64,000 nucleotides of DNA from Hyphomonadaceae bacterium (GTDB lineage Bacteria > Pseudomonadota > Alphaproteobacteria > Caulobacterales > Maricaulaceae). Below, piece after piece: positions 56,071-64,000 of this stretch. Where the stretch lies: positions 49,112 to 113,111 of the forward strand of contig JABDMW010000024.1 in NCBI GenBank assembly GCA_013001295.1, given 5' to 3'. The notes beneath the pieces are model-generated. The model saw only the letters and a program-made list of their open reading frames with translations, ran no database searches and had not been told where the DNA came from. Made by a program: the position numbers and the translations under genes. Each line of letters begins with the position of its first letter. Within the stretch, counting starts at the first letter, position 1.

Positions 56071-56089
56071 ACCGGATTTTAAATCCAGT
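56071..56089 (-). promoter_or_regulatory. Inverted repeat at a possible LuxR-gene promoter
   Basis: GGATTT-T-AAATCC (56074-56086), extended on both sides to AAC...GTT with one mismatch. On the reverse strand TATACT follows, 17 bases after TGGATT within the repeat, a plausible -10/-35 pair. It could be an operator for the GAF-LuxR gene or a weak dnaJ terminator. Confidence 0.4.
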
Positions 56090-56120
56090 TAGGCGTTTTC
56101 AATGCGTAAATTAGGCGCGT

Positions 56121-57278
56121 CTAATCTGTTAGTTCTTCCCAAAACCGCTTGGCTTTATTCAGGAATCCAGAGCTTTGCGGGCTGCAGTCTTCATCACCGC
56201 CAGCCTTGCGAAATTCTTCAAGAAGTTCGCGTTGTTTGGCATTAAGTTGGCTTGGTGTTTCCACCATCAGCTCAACATACATATCCCCGCGTTGCGCGGA
56301 GCGCAGAACACTCATGCCTTTGCCGCGCAAGCGCATACGGCGCCCGGTTTGCGACCCTTGCGGTATTTTGACTTTTGTTCGCCCGCCATCAATGGTCGGC
56401 AATTCAATCTCACCGCCCAAGGCTGCGCACGTCATTGGTACGGGGGCCCGACAGAAAAGATTGGCACCATCGCGTTCAAATAGGTCATGCGGACGAATTG
56501 AGACAAAAATATAGAGATCCCCCCTTTGTCCTCGTGGACCTGCAGCTTTCGGGGCGGCATCGCCTTGTCCTGTCAACCGGATTCGCGTGCCGTCTTCGAC
56601 ACCCGCAGGAATATTGACATCCAATTCGGTTTCCACGCGCACCTGGCTAGTCCCGTCACATGTGCGGCACGGATCGGATACATACTCGCCTTGGCCACCA
56701 CATCGGGGGCAGGGTCGTTCCATCGTGAAAAACCCTTGTTGCGTGCGAACTTTTCCGGCGCCGCCACACTGCGAACAGGTTTCAACCTCTGCTCCAGGCG
56801 CTGCTCCGCTGCCATCGCAATCATGGCAGTCTTCTGAAATTGGAACCTTTATCTGCAAATCCTTGCCGACATAAGCTTCTTCCAGTTCAATTTCCATTTC
56901 ATAGCGTAAATCAGCACCGCGGACGCTGCGCTGTTGCCCGCGACCGCCGCCGCCGAACATATCCGCGAATCCACCGCCGCCTTGTCCGAAAATTTGTGAG
57001 AAAATGTCGCCAAAATCCTGGAATCCCCCGGCGCCGCCAGCCCCACCTTGTCCAAATGCGGAATGTCCCATCCGATCATAGGCGGCGCGCTTATCGTCGT
57101 CGGATAAAATTGAATAGGCTTCGTTTAATTCTTTAAATTTGGCTTCTGCTTCCGCGTCATCTGGATTGCGGTCCGGATGATATTTCATGGCAAGTTTCCG
57201 GTATGCAGACTTCAGCTCTTTGGCGTCAGCAGATTTCGTGCATCCCAAAACTTCATAGTAATCGCGTTTAGTGGCCAT
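56121..57278 (-). CDS. dnaJ: Chaperone protein DnaJ
   Basis: Hsp40 cochaperone of DnaK. J domain at 1-70 with HPD in KYHPDRNPDD, a Gly/Phe-rich region (75-125), four zinc-binding repeats (CHDCDGSG, CSQCGGAG, CPRCGGQG, CRTCDGTS, the last with Ser in place of the final Gly) and the C-terminal substrate domains. ATG at 57278 (MATKRDYYEVLG) gives the usual 385 residues; the frame continues to 57362 inside the upstream gene. It follows the FkbM gene by 14 bases. Confidence 0.97.
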   Translation of the reverse strand: MATKRDYYEVLGCTKSADAKELKSAYRKLAMKYHPDRNPDDAEAEAKFKELNEAYSILSDDDKRAAYDRMGHSAFGQGGAGGAGGFQDFGDIFSQIFGQGGGGFADMFGGGGRGQQRSVRGADLRYEMEIELEEAYVGKDLQIKVPISEDCHDCDGSGAAPGAEVETCSQCGGAGKVRTQQGFFTMERPCPRCGGQGEYVSDPCRTCDGTSQVRVETELDVNIPAGVEDGTRIRLTGQGDAAPKAAGPRGQRGDLYIFVSIRPHDLFERDGANLFCRAPVPMTCAALGGEIELPTIDGGRTKVKIPQGSQTGRRMRLRGKGMSVLRSAQRGDMYVELMVETPSQLNAKQRELLEEFRKAGGDEDCSPQSSGFLNKAKRFWEELTD

Positions 57279-57292
57279 GTCGGTTCCCGTTA

Positions 57293-58141
57293 TTATATAT
57301 TGCGCTCTAGAATCGAATTGATTCCGGCGCGTTTTGTGATGGTGTAGCCGTGCTGTTCGCAAAGCTCAAGCAAGGGTGTCGTCGGCGCACGACCTGTTTC
57401 TAATATCAGGAGCGCGGGCCAGAGTTCTTCAGGGGCTTTCGCAAAAAAGCAACTCAGTGCTTTCAAATCATAGCCTTCGATGTCGACTTTCATAGCATTC
57501 ACGTGATAGATTTTTCTCGATTTACAAACCCCGTAAAGTGTATCTACTTTGACCGGATCGGTCGTGGTTTTTGTATCGAGACGGGCTTCGCCGCGATTGA
57601 CGTCGCCGCCAACCATGGATCCTTTGCCCCGTTTGTCAGAAATAGCAATCGGCAACACTTCAATATCGGCGTTGCTGGCAGCAATATTGAATTCAAGGCG
57701 GGCACGATTGGTTTGATCCGGTTCAATTGCAAGAATCCGGACCGGGATTTTGGTATCTTTAGCCTGGGCCGCGAGGATAAGGCTGTAAAGTCCTACATTG
57801 GCACCGACGTCTAGAAATATAAATGGTTTGCGCTCAGAATTTTTCATCGCCGTGATCAAGGCATTGCGCTCAGAGCTGTCCCAGACTTGTTGACCTGCAA
57901 ATGCCCGTTTTTCACATCGATTGCTGCGTGGCCAAAGTCGGGCGTTGACACCAGGAATAATTGTTACATCAAACGGGTCCGGTAGATCTTTAAAGGCGCG
58001 TTTGCGGTAATATGAGATGCGGAGGCGACCGGCACGCGTATCCTTAAACTTGGATGCATTTTTGCGTAATGCCTCACGGTCAGCGGGAAGCGCAAAAACT
58101 CCGAAGTCTGCATCTGAAGAAGTGTCGGCTTTGGTCGTCAT
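57293..58141 (-). CDS. FkbM family methyltransferase
   Basis: A 282-residue SAM-dependent methyltransferase with motif I in FIFLDVGANVGLYSLIL, the acidic ILAIEPDQTNRARLEFN loop and MKVDIEGYDLKAL, all typical of FkbM proteins. The family often acts on O-groups of sugars or antibiotics; the substrate is unknown. It lies between dnaK (after its terminator) and dnaJ (14 bases downstream). ATG 58141 is chosen over the TTG at 58156. Confidence 0.85.
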   Translation of the reverse strand: MTTKADTSSDADFGVFALPADREALRKNASKFKDTRAGRLRISYYRKRAFKDLPDPFDVTIIPGVNARLWPRSNRCEKRAFAGQQVWDSSERNALITAMKNSERKPFIFLDVGANVGLYSLILAAQAKDTKIPVRILAIEPDQTNRARLEFNIAASNADIEVLPIAISDKRGKGSMVGGDVNRGEARLDTKTTTDPVKVDTLYGVCKSRKIYHVNAMKVDIEGYDLKALSCFFAKAPEELWPALLILETGRAPTTPLLELCEQHGYTITKRAGINSILERNI

Positions 58142-58159
58142 ACTTTTAAGTTTCAAGGC

Positions 58160-58203
58160 AGAAAAACAAAAATCCCCCGTTGGGTAATTTACACAACGGG
58201 GGA
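58160..58203 (-). terminator. Intrinsic terminator of dnaK
   Basis: A perfect 10-bp GC-rich stem TCCCCCGTTG/CAACGGGGGA (58194-58203, 58173-58182) is followed on the reverse strand by TTTTTGTTTTT. It lies 19 bases after the dnaK stop and before the FkbM gene, separating dnaK from dnaJ. Confidence 0.92.
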
Positions 58204-58222
58204 CACTGTCAAAATTGAGACC

Positions 58223-60115
58223 TTAGGACTTGTCGTCTTCGTCCACATCTTCAAATTCAGCATCGACAACATCTTCGTCATCACTGGCCGCTTCAGCAGA
58301 TGCTTCAGCACCAGCGTCTTTGTATATGGCTTCACCCATTTTCATAACGGCAGCCGTCAGTTCAGCTGTTTTCTCGGTGATCTTTTCTGTTTCATCAGTT
58401 TCAGCAACTTCACGAACTTCACCGATCAGAGTTTTGATGTTTTCACGATCTTCTTCTTCGATCTTATCACCATGCTCTTCAAGATCTTTCTCCGCCTTAT
58501 GGGCCAGACCTTCTGCCTGGTTCTTGGCTTCGGCAAGCGCGCGACGTTCTTTATCAGAATCGGCATTGGCTTCCGCGTCTTTGACCATGGCTTCGATATC
58601 GGCATCCGACAAACCACCGCTGGCTTGAATGCGGATTTGCTGTTCTTTACCTGTCGCATTATCTTTCGCTGACACATTGACCAAACCGTTGGCATCAATA
58701 TCGAAGGTGACTTCGATTTGCGGCATGCCGCGTGGTGCTGGCGGGATGCCGACCAGATCAAATTGACCCAGAAGCTTATTGTCCGCAGCCATTTCACGTT
58801 CACCTTGGGAAACGCGAATGGTTACCGCGCTTTGGTTATCCGCAGCTGTTGAGTAGATTTGCGATTTCTTGGTCGGGATTGTCGTGTTGCGATCAATCAT
58901 GCGCGTAAATACGCCACCTTCGGTTTCGATACCCAAAGAGAGCGGCGTAACATCAAGAAGGAGAACGTCTTTGACGTCGCCTTGCAAGACGCCGGCCTGA
59001 ATAGCTGCGCCCATGGCAACAACTTCATCCGGGTTCACACCTTTGTGCGGCTCACGGCCAAAGAATTTGCTCACGGCTTCCTGGACTTTTGGCATACGGG
59101 TCATTCCACCAACCAAAACCACATCATCAATGTCGGCGGCTTTTAATCCTGCATCAGCCAGGGCTTTTTTACAGGGAGCGATCGTGCGTTTGATGAGATC
59201 TTCAACAAGCGCTTCCAATTTCGCGCGTGTCAGTTTCATGTTCAAATGCTTCGGGCCGCTCGCATCGGCCGTAATAAACGGCAAGTTCACTTCGTATGAA
59301 TTTGCAGATGACAACTCTTTCTTGGCTTTTTCAGCTTCTTCACGCAGACGCTGTAAGGCCAGTTTGTCGGCTTTCAAATCAATGCCATTCTCTTTTTTGA
59401 ATTCTTCCGCGAAATATTCAACGATCCGCATATCAAAGTCTTCACCACCAAGGAATGTGTCACCGTTGGTCGATTTCACTTCGAAAACACCGTCGCCGAT
59501 TTCCAGGATCGATACATCGAAGGTACCCCCGCCAAGGTCATAGACCGCAATAGTTTTACCGTCGTTTTTGTCCATGCCGTAGGCGAGAGCTGCGGCGGTT
59601 GGCTCATTGATGATCCGCAGTACTTCCATGCCCGCAATTTTACCGGCATCTTTTGTCGCCTGACGCTGAGCATCATTAAAATAAGCCGGAACTGTAATCA
59701 CAGCCTGTGTGACCGTTTCGCCTAAAAACGCTTCAGCGGTTTCTTTCATTTTTTGCAACGTCATTGCTGAAACCTCAGCAGGGGCCAAATCTTTGTCGCG
59801 GCCTTTGACGAATGCATCGCCGTTTTTTCCTTTGACGATTTTGTACGGGACAAGTTTCGCATCTTTTTTGACCATGGGATCCGTGAAAGGCCGACCGATC
59901 AAACGTTTGATTGCAAAGAATGTGTAATCCGGGTTTGTTACAGCCTGCCGACGTGCAGGTTGACCGACAAGACGCTCACCGGTTTCTGTAAAAGCGATGA
60001 CAGATGGGGTGGTGCGCTGACCTTCGGAATTTTCGATCACGCGGGGTTTGTCGCCGTCCATAACGGCAACACAGGAATTGGTGGTTCCCAAATCAATACC
60101 AATGACTTTTGCCAT
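58223..60115 (-). CDS. dnaK: Chaperone protein DnaK (Hsp70)
   Basis: ATP-dependent chaperone. The nucleotide domain shows [50 protein letters not shown] and [14 protein letters not shown]; the substrate domain and the lid with a [18 protein letters not shown] acidic tail follow. 630 residues. ATG at 60115 has TTGGAG upstream (the frame opens with a TTG at 60127). An RpoH-like promoter precedes and a strong terminator follows. Confidence 0.98.
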   Translation of the reverse strand: MAKVIGIDLGTTNSCVAVMDGDKPRVIENSEGQRTTPSVIAFTETGERLVGQPARRQAVTNPDYTFFAIKRLIGRPFTDPMVKKDAKLVPYKIVKGKNGDAFVKGRDKDLAPAEVSAMTLQKMKETAEAFLGETVTQAVITVPAYFNDAQRQATKDAGKIAGMEVLRIINEPTAAALAYGMDKNDGKTIAVYDLGGGTFDVSILEIGDGVFEVKSTNGDTFLGGEDFDMRIVEYFAEEFKKENGIDLKADKLALQRLREEAEKAKKELSSANSYEVNLPFITADASGPKHLNMKLTRAKLEALVEDLIKRTIAPCKKALADAGLKAADIDDVVLVGGMTRMPKVQEAVSKFFGREPHKGVNPDEVVAMGAAIQAGVLQGDVKDVLLLDVTPLSLGIETEGGVFTRMIDRNTTIPTKKSQIYSTAADNQSAVTIRVSQGEREMAADNKLLGQFDLVGIPPAPRGMPQIEVTFDIDANGLVNVSAKDNATGKEQQIRIQASGGLSDADIEAMVKDAEANADSDKERRALAEAKNQAEGLAHKAEKDLEEHGDKIEEEDRENIKTLIGEVREVAETDETEKITEKTAELTAAVMKMGEAIYKDAGAEASAEAASDDEDVVDAEFEDVDEDDKS

Positions 60116-60223
60116 TTTAGTCTCCAAAATTGCGGCTTGGCCGAATTGTTCGCCGAAGCCAGTGTGTTGTTATTGCGGGGGTTTTATCCAACAAATTACT
60201 CTGTCGGCTTTACCCGTTAATCG

Positions 60224-60253
60224 CCATATGGGGGCCAATTTTTGAACAGCAAG
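60224..60253 (-). promoter_or_regulatory. RpoH-like heat-shock promoter of dnaK
   Basis: On the reverse strand CTTGCTG (60253-60247) and CCCCCATATGG (60234-60224) are 12-13 bases apart, close to the sigma-32 consensus CTTGAAA and CCCCATNT. It is about 110 bases upstream of the dnaK start, in the region shared with the divergent alkB gene. Confidence 0.65.
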
Positions 60254-60306
60254 GGGAAAATGGAGATAATTTGCACTTTTTTTGCAGAAAATTTCGGGAT
60301 TTTTTG

Positions 60307-60951
60307 ATGACGATCAATTATTGTACCGAGGTTATGAAGCTCCCCGATGGATTCGCCTATAAACCCGAATATTTTGACCGTGCTCAGCAACAGAAGCTGA
60401 TTGATACGGTCACGCGGGCAGCACGTGGCGATGGTCCGTTTTTTCAATCCACAATGCCCAGAACAGGACAGCCCATGTCAGTCGTCGGGACAAATTTCGG
60501 ACCCCTTGGCTGGGTTTCAGATAAAGATGGGGGCTACCGCTATGAATTGACCCATCCCAAGACGGGCAAACCCTGGCCAAAAATGCCTGAAATCTTGCTC
60601 GAAACTTGGTTTGCGGTGACGGATTATCCTGTTCCACCCGAGGCGTGTCTGGTTAATTGGTACCGGGAAGGGTCCAAAATGGGGATGCACGTCGATCGGG
60701 ATGAGCATGATGTGAATGCGCCGGTTGTTTCAATTTCTTTGGGTGATCCGGCCCGGTTCAGGATTGGCGGACCGAAGCGCGGCGGTAAAACCCACAGTCT
60801 GAAACTGTCCAGTGGAGATGTCGTTGTTTTGGGCGGCGAAGCGCGGCGCTGTTTTCACGGAGTCGATAAAATTTTTTACGGTGGCAGCAAGCTAGTTCCA
60901 AAAGGGGGTCGGATCAATCTCACCATGCGGCGCGTCAATTTCCCCGAATAA
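60307..60951 (+). CDS. alkB: Alpha-ketoglutarate-dependent dioxygenase AlkB
   Basis: Oxidative demethylase that repairs 1-methyladenine and 3-methylcytosine. Fe(II) ligands are in GMHVDRDEHD (HxD) and RCFHGVDK; the 2-oxoglutarate arginines are in GRINLTMRRVN. PLVNWYREGSKMG-like nucleotide-recognition residues (CLVNWYREG) precede. ATG 60307 (214 residues) is preferred; the frame opens at 60130 without conserved sequence. A downstream ATG 60334 is possible. Confidence 0.93.
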   Translation: MTINYCTEVMKLPDGFAYKPEYFDRAQQQKLIDTVTRAARGDGPFFQSTMPRTGQPMSVVGTNFGPLGWVSDKDGGYRYELTHPKTGKPWPKMPEILLETWFAVTDYPVPPEACLVNWYREGSKMGMHVDRDEHDVNAPVVSISLGDPARFRIGGPKRGGKTHSLKLSSGDVVVLGGEARRCFHGVDKIFYGGSKLVPKGGRINLTMRRVNFPE

Positions 60952-61027
60952 CCTGTCTTCAAACTTAGTTCTTGAAAAACCGAGCGCGGCAGGCCACTTG
61001 CTATTCATTCAATAATAAGGATCAGTA

Positions 61028-62287
61028 ATGACAGACACATTTTCGCCAATCAAGTTGCCGAATGGCTCAACGCTTCCTAACCGTCTTTGCAAGGCCGCTA
61101 TGGAGGAAAACATGGCGGGCCCGGGACAACTGCCCAGCGAAGCCTTGATTAATTTGTATAAATATTGGGCAGACGGCGGTGTCGGCTTGATTTTGTCAGG
61201 AAACGTTATGATCGCGCCGGACGCGTTGACGGGTCCGGGAGGTGTGGTTTTGCAAAAAAATACGCTTGAAGACCCGAAGGCCAAAGCACTATTTGAAACC
61301 TGGGCTCGAACCGGAAAATCCGGTGATGGTCAATTTTGGCTGCAAATCAGCCATCCTGGCCGTCAGGTCTTTGCATCACAGGGTACACAACCTGTCTCGG
61401 CATCTGCGACCAAAGTCAAAATGGAGGGCGCTGAAAAAATGTTTGTCACGGCCCGCGCGCTTACAAGTGATGAAGTCATGTCGATGGTAGAGCGGTTTGC
61501 AGATTCGGCGGAAGCCGCTGAACGATCGGGATTTGACGGTGTTCAAATTCACGCTGCTCATGGATATCTCGTGAACCAGTTTCTTTCGCCCTTGACCAAT
61601 CTTAGAGAAGATGAATGGGGTGGTTCGCTTGAAAACCGTGCCCGGTTTTTGCTGGAAATCGTCAAAGCGGTCCGAAAGCGCGTCAAAAAATCATTTGGTG
61701 TTGGCATTAAACTCAATTCGGCAGATTTTCAACGCGGAGGCTTTGACCAAAACGATGCGAAACGTGTGGTAGAAATGCTCAATAAACACAAAGTCGATTT
61801 TGTTGAGCTTTCAGGCGGCAGTTATGAAAGTGCAGCCATGGCGGGTGTTCCGGCCGAAGGTGAACTCACATCGACGATTGCCCGGGAAATGTATTTTATC
61901 GATTTTGCCAAAGAGATTAAAACCATTGCCAAAATGCCGATCATGGTAACCGGTGGTGTGACGAAGTTTGAAACGGTCAAAGCCGCGCTGGAAAGCGGTG
62001 GTACTGATCTTGTCGGCATCGCGAAGGCGATGGCCTATGCGCCGGCGCTGCCAACACAATGGCAGGCGAAGGAAAACCTGAATATCGCACTTCCGCAATT
62101 GTCGTGGAAAAATAAACTATTGAAAGTCATGGCGGGTATGGCAATGACCAAAGAACAGCTGCATTTAATGGGCGCTGGAAAGCCGCCGAAACTCAAGCAG
62201 AATGCAATTCTTGTAATTTTGAAAGACCGGATTCGGCTCCGGGGTTTGACGAAGCGTTACAAAAAATGGTTGGCAAATTTAGCTTAA
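61028..62287 (+). CDS. NADH:flavin oxidoreductase (old yellow enzyme family)
   Basis: A 419-residue FMN TIM-barrel enzyme. It shows KLPNGSTLPNRLCKAAMEEN, LQISHPGRQ, FDGVQIHAAHGYLVNQFLSP, SLENRARFLLEIV and MVTGGVTKFE, with the catalytic pair His-Ala-Ala-His replaced in the usual way. There is no C-terminal iron-sulfur domain. It reduces activated alkenes or acts in fatty acid metabolism; the substrate is unknown. ATG has AAGGAT upstream. The stop overlaps that of sseB in a shared TTAA. Confidence 0.92.
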   Translation: MTDTFSPIKLPNGSTLPNRLCKAAMEENMAGPGQLPSEALINLYKYWADGGVGLILSGNVMIAPDALTGPGGVVLQKNTLEDPKAKALFETWARTGKSGDGQFWLQISHPGRQVFASQGTQPVSASATKVKMEGAEKMFVTARALTSDEVMSMVERFADSAEAAERSGFDGVQIHAAHGYLVNQFLSPLTNLREDEWGGSLENRARFLLEIVKAVRKRVKKSFGVGIKLNSADFQRGGFDQNDAKRVVEMLNKHKVDFVELSGGSYESAAMAGVPAEGELTSTIAREMYFIDFAKEIKTIAKMPIMVTGGVTKFETVKAALESGGTDLVGIAKAMAYAPALPTQWQAKENLNIALPQLSWKNKLLKVMAGMAMTKEQLHLMGAGKPPKLKQNAILVILKDRIRLRGLTKRYKKWLANLA

Positions 62288-62724
62288 TGATCGTGGTTGC
62301 AATGGGGTCCGTGAACATGGCCTTCTTTGCCGCAATCGGTTTTGTCGCCTAAAATTTCAGCGATATCTTCAGGCGCAAGAGCGCGACCGCTTTTACCGGG
62401 ATTTAAGATTGCGTGATGGCCGCGTAGGGAAGGGAGAACGGCTGCGCCGGCTGCTCGCGCAAATCTGGTGCCTGTTCCTGCAAATGCCCCGAGTTTTTCC
62501 TGTGAACTAAATAGTAAAACATGCGGTGTGCCTTCGACTTCAATTGCTTGTAAGGAGACGCCGCCAGCCTGCTTCTGCTCATCTTCTGTTTGTTCAACAG
62601 GAATGAATAGATCGCTGGCTAACAAAGCCACGGTAAATGCCTGCTTCAAAATTGGATCTCCGGCGATTTGCTTGGGTGGTGTGCCCTCGATCATGTCCGC
62701 AAGTTCGTCTGTTTTTCCAGTCAT
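62284..62724 (-). CDS. SseB-like protein with histidine-rich tail
   Basis: A 146-residue protein with a SseB N-terminal-type domain (ADLFIPVEQTEDEQ-like pattern; LLFSSQEKLGAFAGTGTRFARA). SseB was named from an E. coli serine-sensitivity gene and its role is unclear. The C-terminus is rich in Cys and His (CGKEGHVHGPHCNHDH), which could bind Ni, Zn or Cu. ATG 62724 has GGGAC upstream; an earlier ATG 62736 sits directly on the U-run of the preceding terminator. Confidence 0.75.
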   Translation of the reverse strand: MTGKTDELADMIEGTPPKQIAGDPILKQAFTVALLASDLFIPVEQTEDEQKQAGGVSLQAIEVEGTPHVLLFSSQEKLGAFAGTGTRFARAAGAAVLPSLRGHHAILNPGKSGRALAPEDIAEILGDKTDCGKEGHVHGPHCNHDH

Positions 62725-62736
62725 TTTAAGTCCCAT

Positions 62737-62763
62737 AAAAAAACCGCCCTGTTCCCAGGGCGG
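62737..62763 (-). terminator. Intrinsic terminator of the DUF1508 gene
   Basis: A perfect 8-bp stem CCGCCCTG/CAGGGCGG with TTCC loop (62744-62763) is followed on the reverse strand by seven T residues. It lies 27 bases after the DUF1508 stop and immediately upstream of the sseB-like start. Confidence 0.92.
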
Positions 62764-62790
62764 CATTATCGACCCTTGGGTCAATTTCAA

Positions 62791-63120
62791 TTACATGCCG
62801 TTACGTTCCGCATTGGCTTTGCAAGCAGCTTTAGAGCTGTAACCTTCTGAGCTCGCACCGGTGATTTCACCATTTGTGGCTTTCCGGCGCCAGCGATGTT
62901 CGCCGCGTTTATCTGTGTACATTTCCCACTTATCTTTTGAGCCCAAATCTTTTGGGTTGCCGCCCATGCCGTGACGTTCGGCATTAGCCTTACATGCTGA
63001 TTTTTGCGTATACCCTTCGCACGAAGATCCGACAATATTGCCGTTACTTGCGCGACGACGCCAGCGATGCTCGCCGCGCTTGTCCGTATACATTTCCCAC
63101 TTGTCGTTTTCACCTGCCAT
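62791..63120 (-). CDS. YegP family protein, two DUF1508 repeats
   Basis: A 109-residue protein made of two near-identical DUF1508 units (about 4-50 and 61-107), each with KWEMYTDKRGEHRWRR, NG, and the EGYxxKxACKANAERxGM ending. The family (YegP, UPF0339) has no firm function. ATG 63120 has AAGGGG 8 bases upstream; the ATG at 63126 would be too close to it. Confidence 0.92.
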   Translation of the reverse strand: MAGENDKWEMYTDKRGEHRWRRRASNGNIVGSSCEGYTQKSACKANAERHGMGGNPKDLGSKDKWEMYTDKRGEHRWRRKATNGEITGASSEGYSSKAACKANAERNGM

Positions 63121-63218
63121 TGGCATCCCCTTATTTTGAATTGATCAACGTCTAACTGCGCCCTAGCGCCCGAGGCTTATACAATGAAAAAGTGTAATTG
63201 CCAAATAGAGAATCTCGC

Positions 63219-63902
63219 TTATGACTTTGCGGGGCCCGTAGAGACGGCAACCATGGCGGCGCGGAGCGTTCTGTCACCCAAAGTAAAACCGGTTTGCATA
63301 ACCTCAGCGACATCACCTTTGGTTTCATTAGACGGGATTTGAGCGACGGCTTGATGTACATTCGGATCGAATTTACTGCCTTTTCCAGGCACGGCTTTGA
63401 TCCCGTGGCGGGCGAATACCGCGATCAATTCTTTCTCAGTCAGCTCAATGCCTTCGACCAGATTTTTGGCGTTTTCGCCCAACGTTTCACGGGCTTTTTC
63501 GTCAATGACGCCAAGAGCGCGTCCCAGATTGTCTGAGACTGAAAGCATATCAGCAGCAAACCGTTCGATCCCGTATGCGCTGGCGGCTTTTACTTCCCTT
63601 TCCGCCCGTTTCTTTGTGTTTTCGGCATCGGCAAGTGCCCGCAGGGCTTGATCTTTTAATGTCGCAAGTTCTGTTTCCAAGGTTTCGACGCGCGCGTTCG
63701 CAACATCAAGTTCGCTAAGCTCTGTTTCTATTTCACCTGTTTCGTCATGATCCTTGTCAGATTTTTCGTCGGAGGTCTTCGCGTGTGCGCGTTTCTTGGT
63801 TTCCGCAGCGGCCTGATCGATTTGGGCTTGTAGTGCATCCAACTCATCGTGACTGGGGAGCCCATCAAGATTGATATCTTCTAAATCCGGTTTTTTTGCC
63901 AT
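63219..63902 (-). CDS. grpE: Nucleotide exchange factor GrpE
   Basis: Thermosensing exchange factor for DnaK. A 227-residue protein with an acidic, charged N-terminus (1-60), long coiled coil (65-130, ending in KAASAYGIERFAADMLSVSDNLGRAL) and a C-terminal beta domain (FDPNVHQAVAQIP, DVAEVMQTGFTLGDRTLRAAMVAVS). ATG has AAGGAAG upstream. It follows hrcA by 33 bases, the usual hrcA-grpE order. Confidence 0.96.
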   Translation of the reverse strand: MAKKPDLEDINLDGLPSHDELDALQAQIDQAAAETKKRAHAKTSDEKSDKDHDETGEIETELSELDVANARVETLETELATLKDQALRALADAENTKKRAEREVKAASAYGIERFAADMLSVSDNLGRALGVIDEKARETLGENAKNLVEGIELTEKELIAVFARHGIKAVPGKGSKFDPNVHQAVAQIPSNETKGDVAEVMQTGFTLGDRTLRAAMVAVSTGPAKS

Positions 63903-63935
63903 TTCGTCTTACTTCCTTAAATTCTGGTGCCCGCA

Positions 63936-64000
63936 TTATTTGTTGGGTTGCAGCAGACGTCCTATCATTCCCGCCGTGTAGTCCACCAACGGAATAACAC
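63936..64000 (-). CDS. hrcA: Heat-inducible repressor HrcA (3' end only)
   Basis: Only the last 20 or so codons are in the window. The frame VIPLVDYTAGMIGRLL before the stop at 63936-63938 matches the conserved HrcA C-terminus, and grpE follows in the same direction, as in most alphaproteobacteria. HrcA represses chaperone genes at CIRCE operators; any such operator lies outside the window. Confidence 0.8.
   Translation of the reverse strand, partial: VIPLVDYTAGMIGRLLQPNK

Noticed and set aside
1..64000. CRISPR arrays, insertion sequences, prophage or toxin-antitoxin loci
   Set aside because: No regularly spaced identical repeats, transposase, integrase or paired small toxin-antitoxin genes were recognised; the RHH-like gene at 49966 has no toxin partner beside it.

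Overview
The window looks like a chromosomal segment of a free-living, probably marine alphaproteobacterium. It carries a Tad/Flp pilus locus, alphaproteobacterial families (IalB, UrcA-like, COG4223 mitofilin-like and HemY-like proteins after hemC-hemD, NhaC, DUF2332) and several copies of the 8-mer TTAACCAT, known as a CtrA half-site in Caulobacter. Base composition is moderate (about 50% GC by eye). A Caulobacterales/Maricaulales-like organism (Hyphomonadaceae or Robiginitomaculaceae type) is my inference, not something the window proves. I see no integrase, transposase, prophage or CRISPR array. Both ends cut genes: cpaF on the left and hrcA on the right.

Layout. 1-4041: Tad pilus motor and platform genes (cpaF, tadB, tadC, tadD). 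4038-15491: metabolism and envelope, with fbp-rpe, ogt, a DHFR-like reductase, the two pyrophosphatases hppA and ppa, a LysE exporter, argG, a MscS channel and a penicillin-acylase family hydrolase. 15559-22447: tRNA-Thr(CGU), the haem genes hemC-hemD-mitofilin-like-hemY-like, and the divergent tsaD-gpsA-yciI. 22659-27889: a small UrcA-like exported protein, then a compact reverse-strand block of five envelope proteins (DUF350, trypsin-like protease, extensin-like, TerB-like, kelch lipoprotein) downstream of rlmN. 27973-37382: IalB, a tetR-plsC-LplT-like-RNA methyltransferase operon with palindromic operators facing an exported M20 amidohydrolase, DUF2332 with asparaginase, an SDR, and a DHH phosphoesterase.

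37468-45236: an S9 peptidase lipoprotein, then the ubiB-coaBC-unknown-dut-cysK-moeB run. 45237-45537 is the only stretch of about 300 bases without a gene; on the reverse strand it holds a strong intrinsic terminator preceded by three stem-loops, one showing CCTCCCC in its loop, and I propose a small RNA there. 45538-50304: a D-2-hydroxyacid dehydrogenase, an SH3 protein, a ketopantoate reductase family protein, a PLP decarboxylase, and a ribbon-helix-helix-like gene behind three exact-period 60-bp repeats. 50333-52901: fabA-fabB and fabI, for unsaturated and saturated fatty acid synthesis. 53091-55008: NhaC-type antiporter overlapping a gene for an exported avidin-family protein. 55203-64000: a GAF-LuxR regulator, then the heat-shock chaperones (dnaJ, an FkbM methyltransferase wedged between dnaJ and dnaK, dnaK with an RpoH-like promoter, grpE, end of hrcA), interrupted by alkB, an old-yellow-enzyme homologue, a SseB-like protein and a DUF1508 protein.

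Most genes are housekeeping. The parts least explained by known annotation are the avidin-like gene, the 60-bp TTAACCAT repeats with their small DNA-binding-like gene, the candidate sRNA, the paired hairpins in the hppA leader, the FadR-type palindrome controlling a lipid operon, and the five-gene envelope block. Convergent genes are packed unusually tightly: seven of ten tail-to-tail junctions lie between a 4-base overlap and a 3-base gap.
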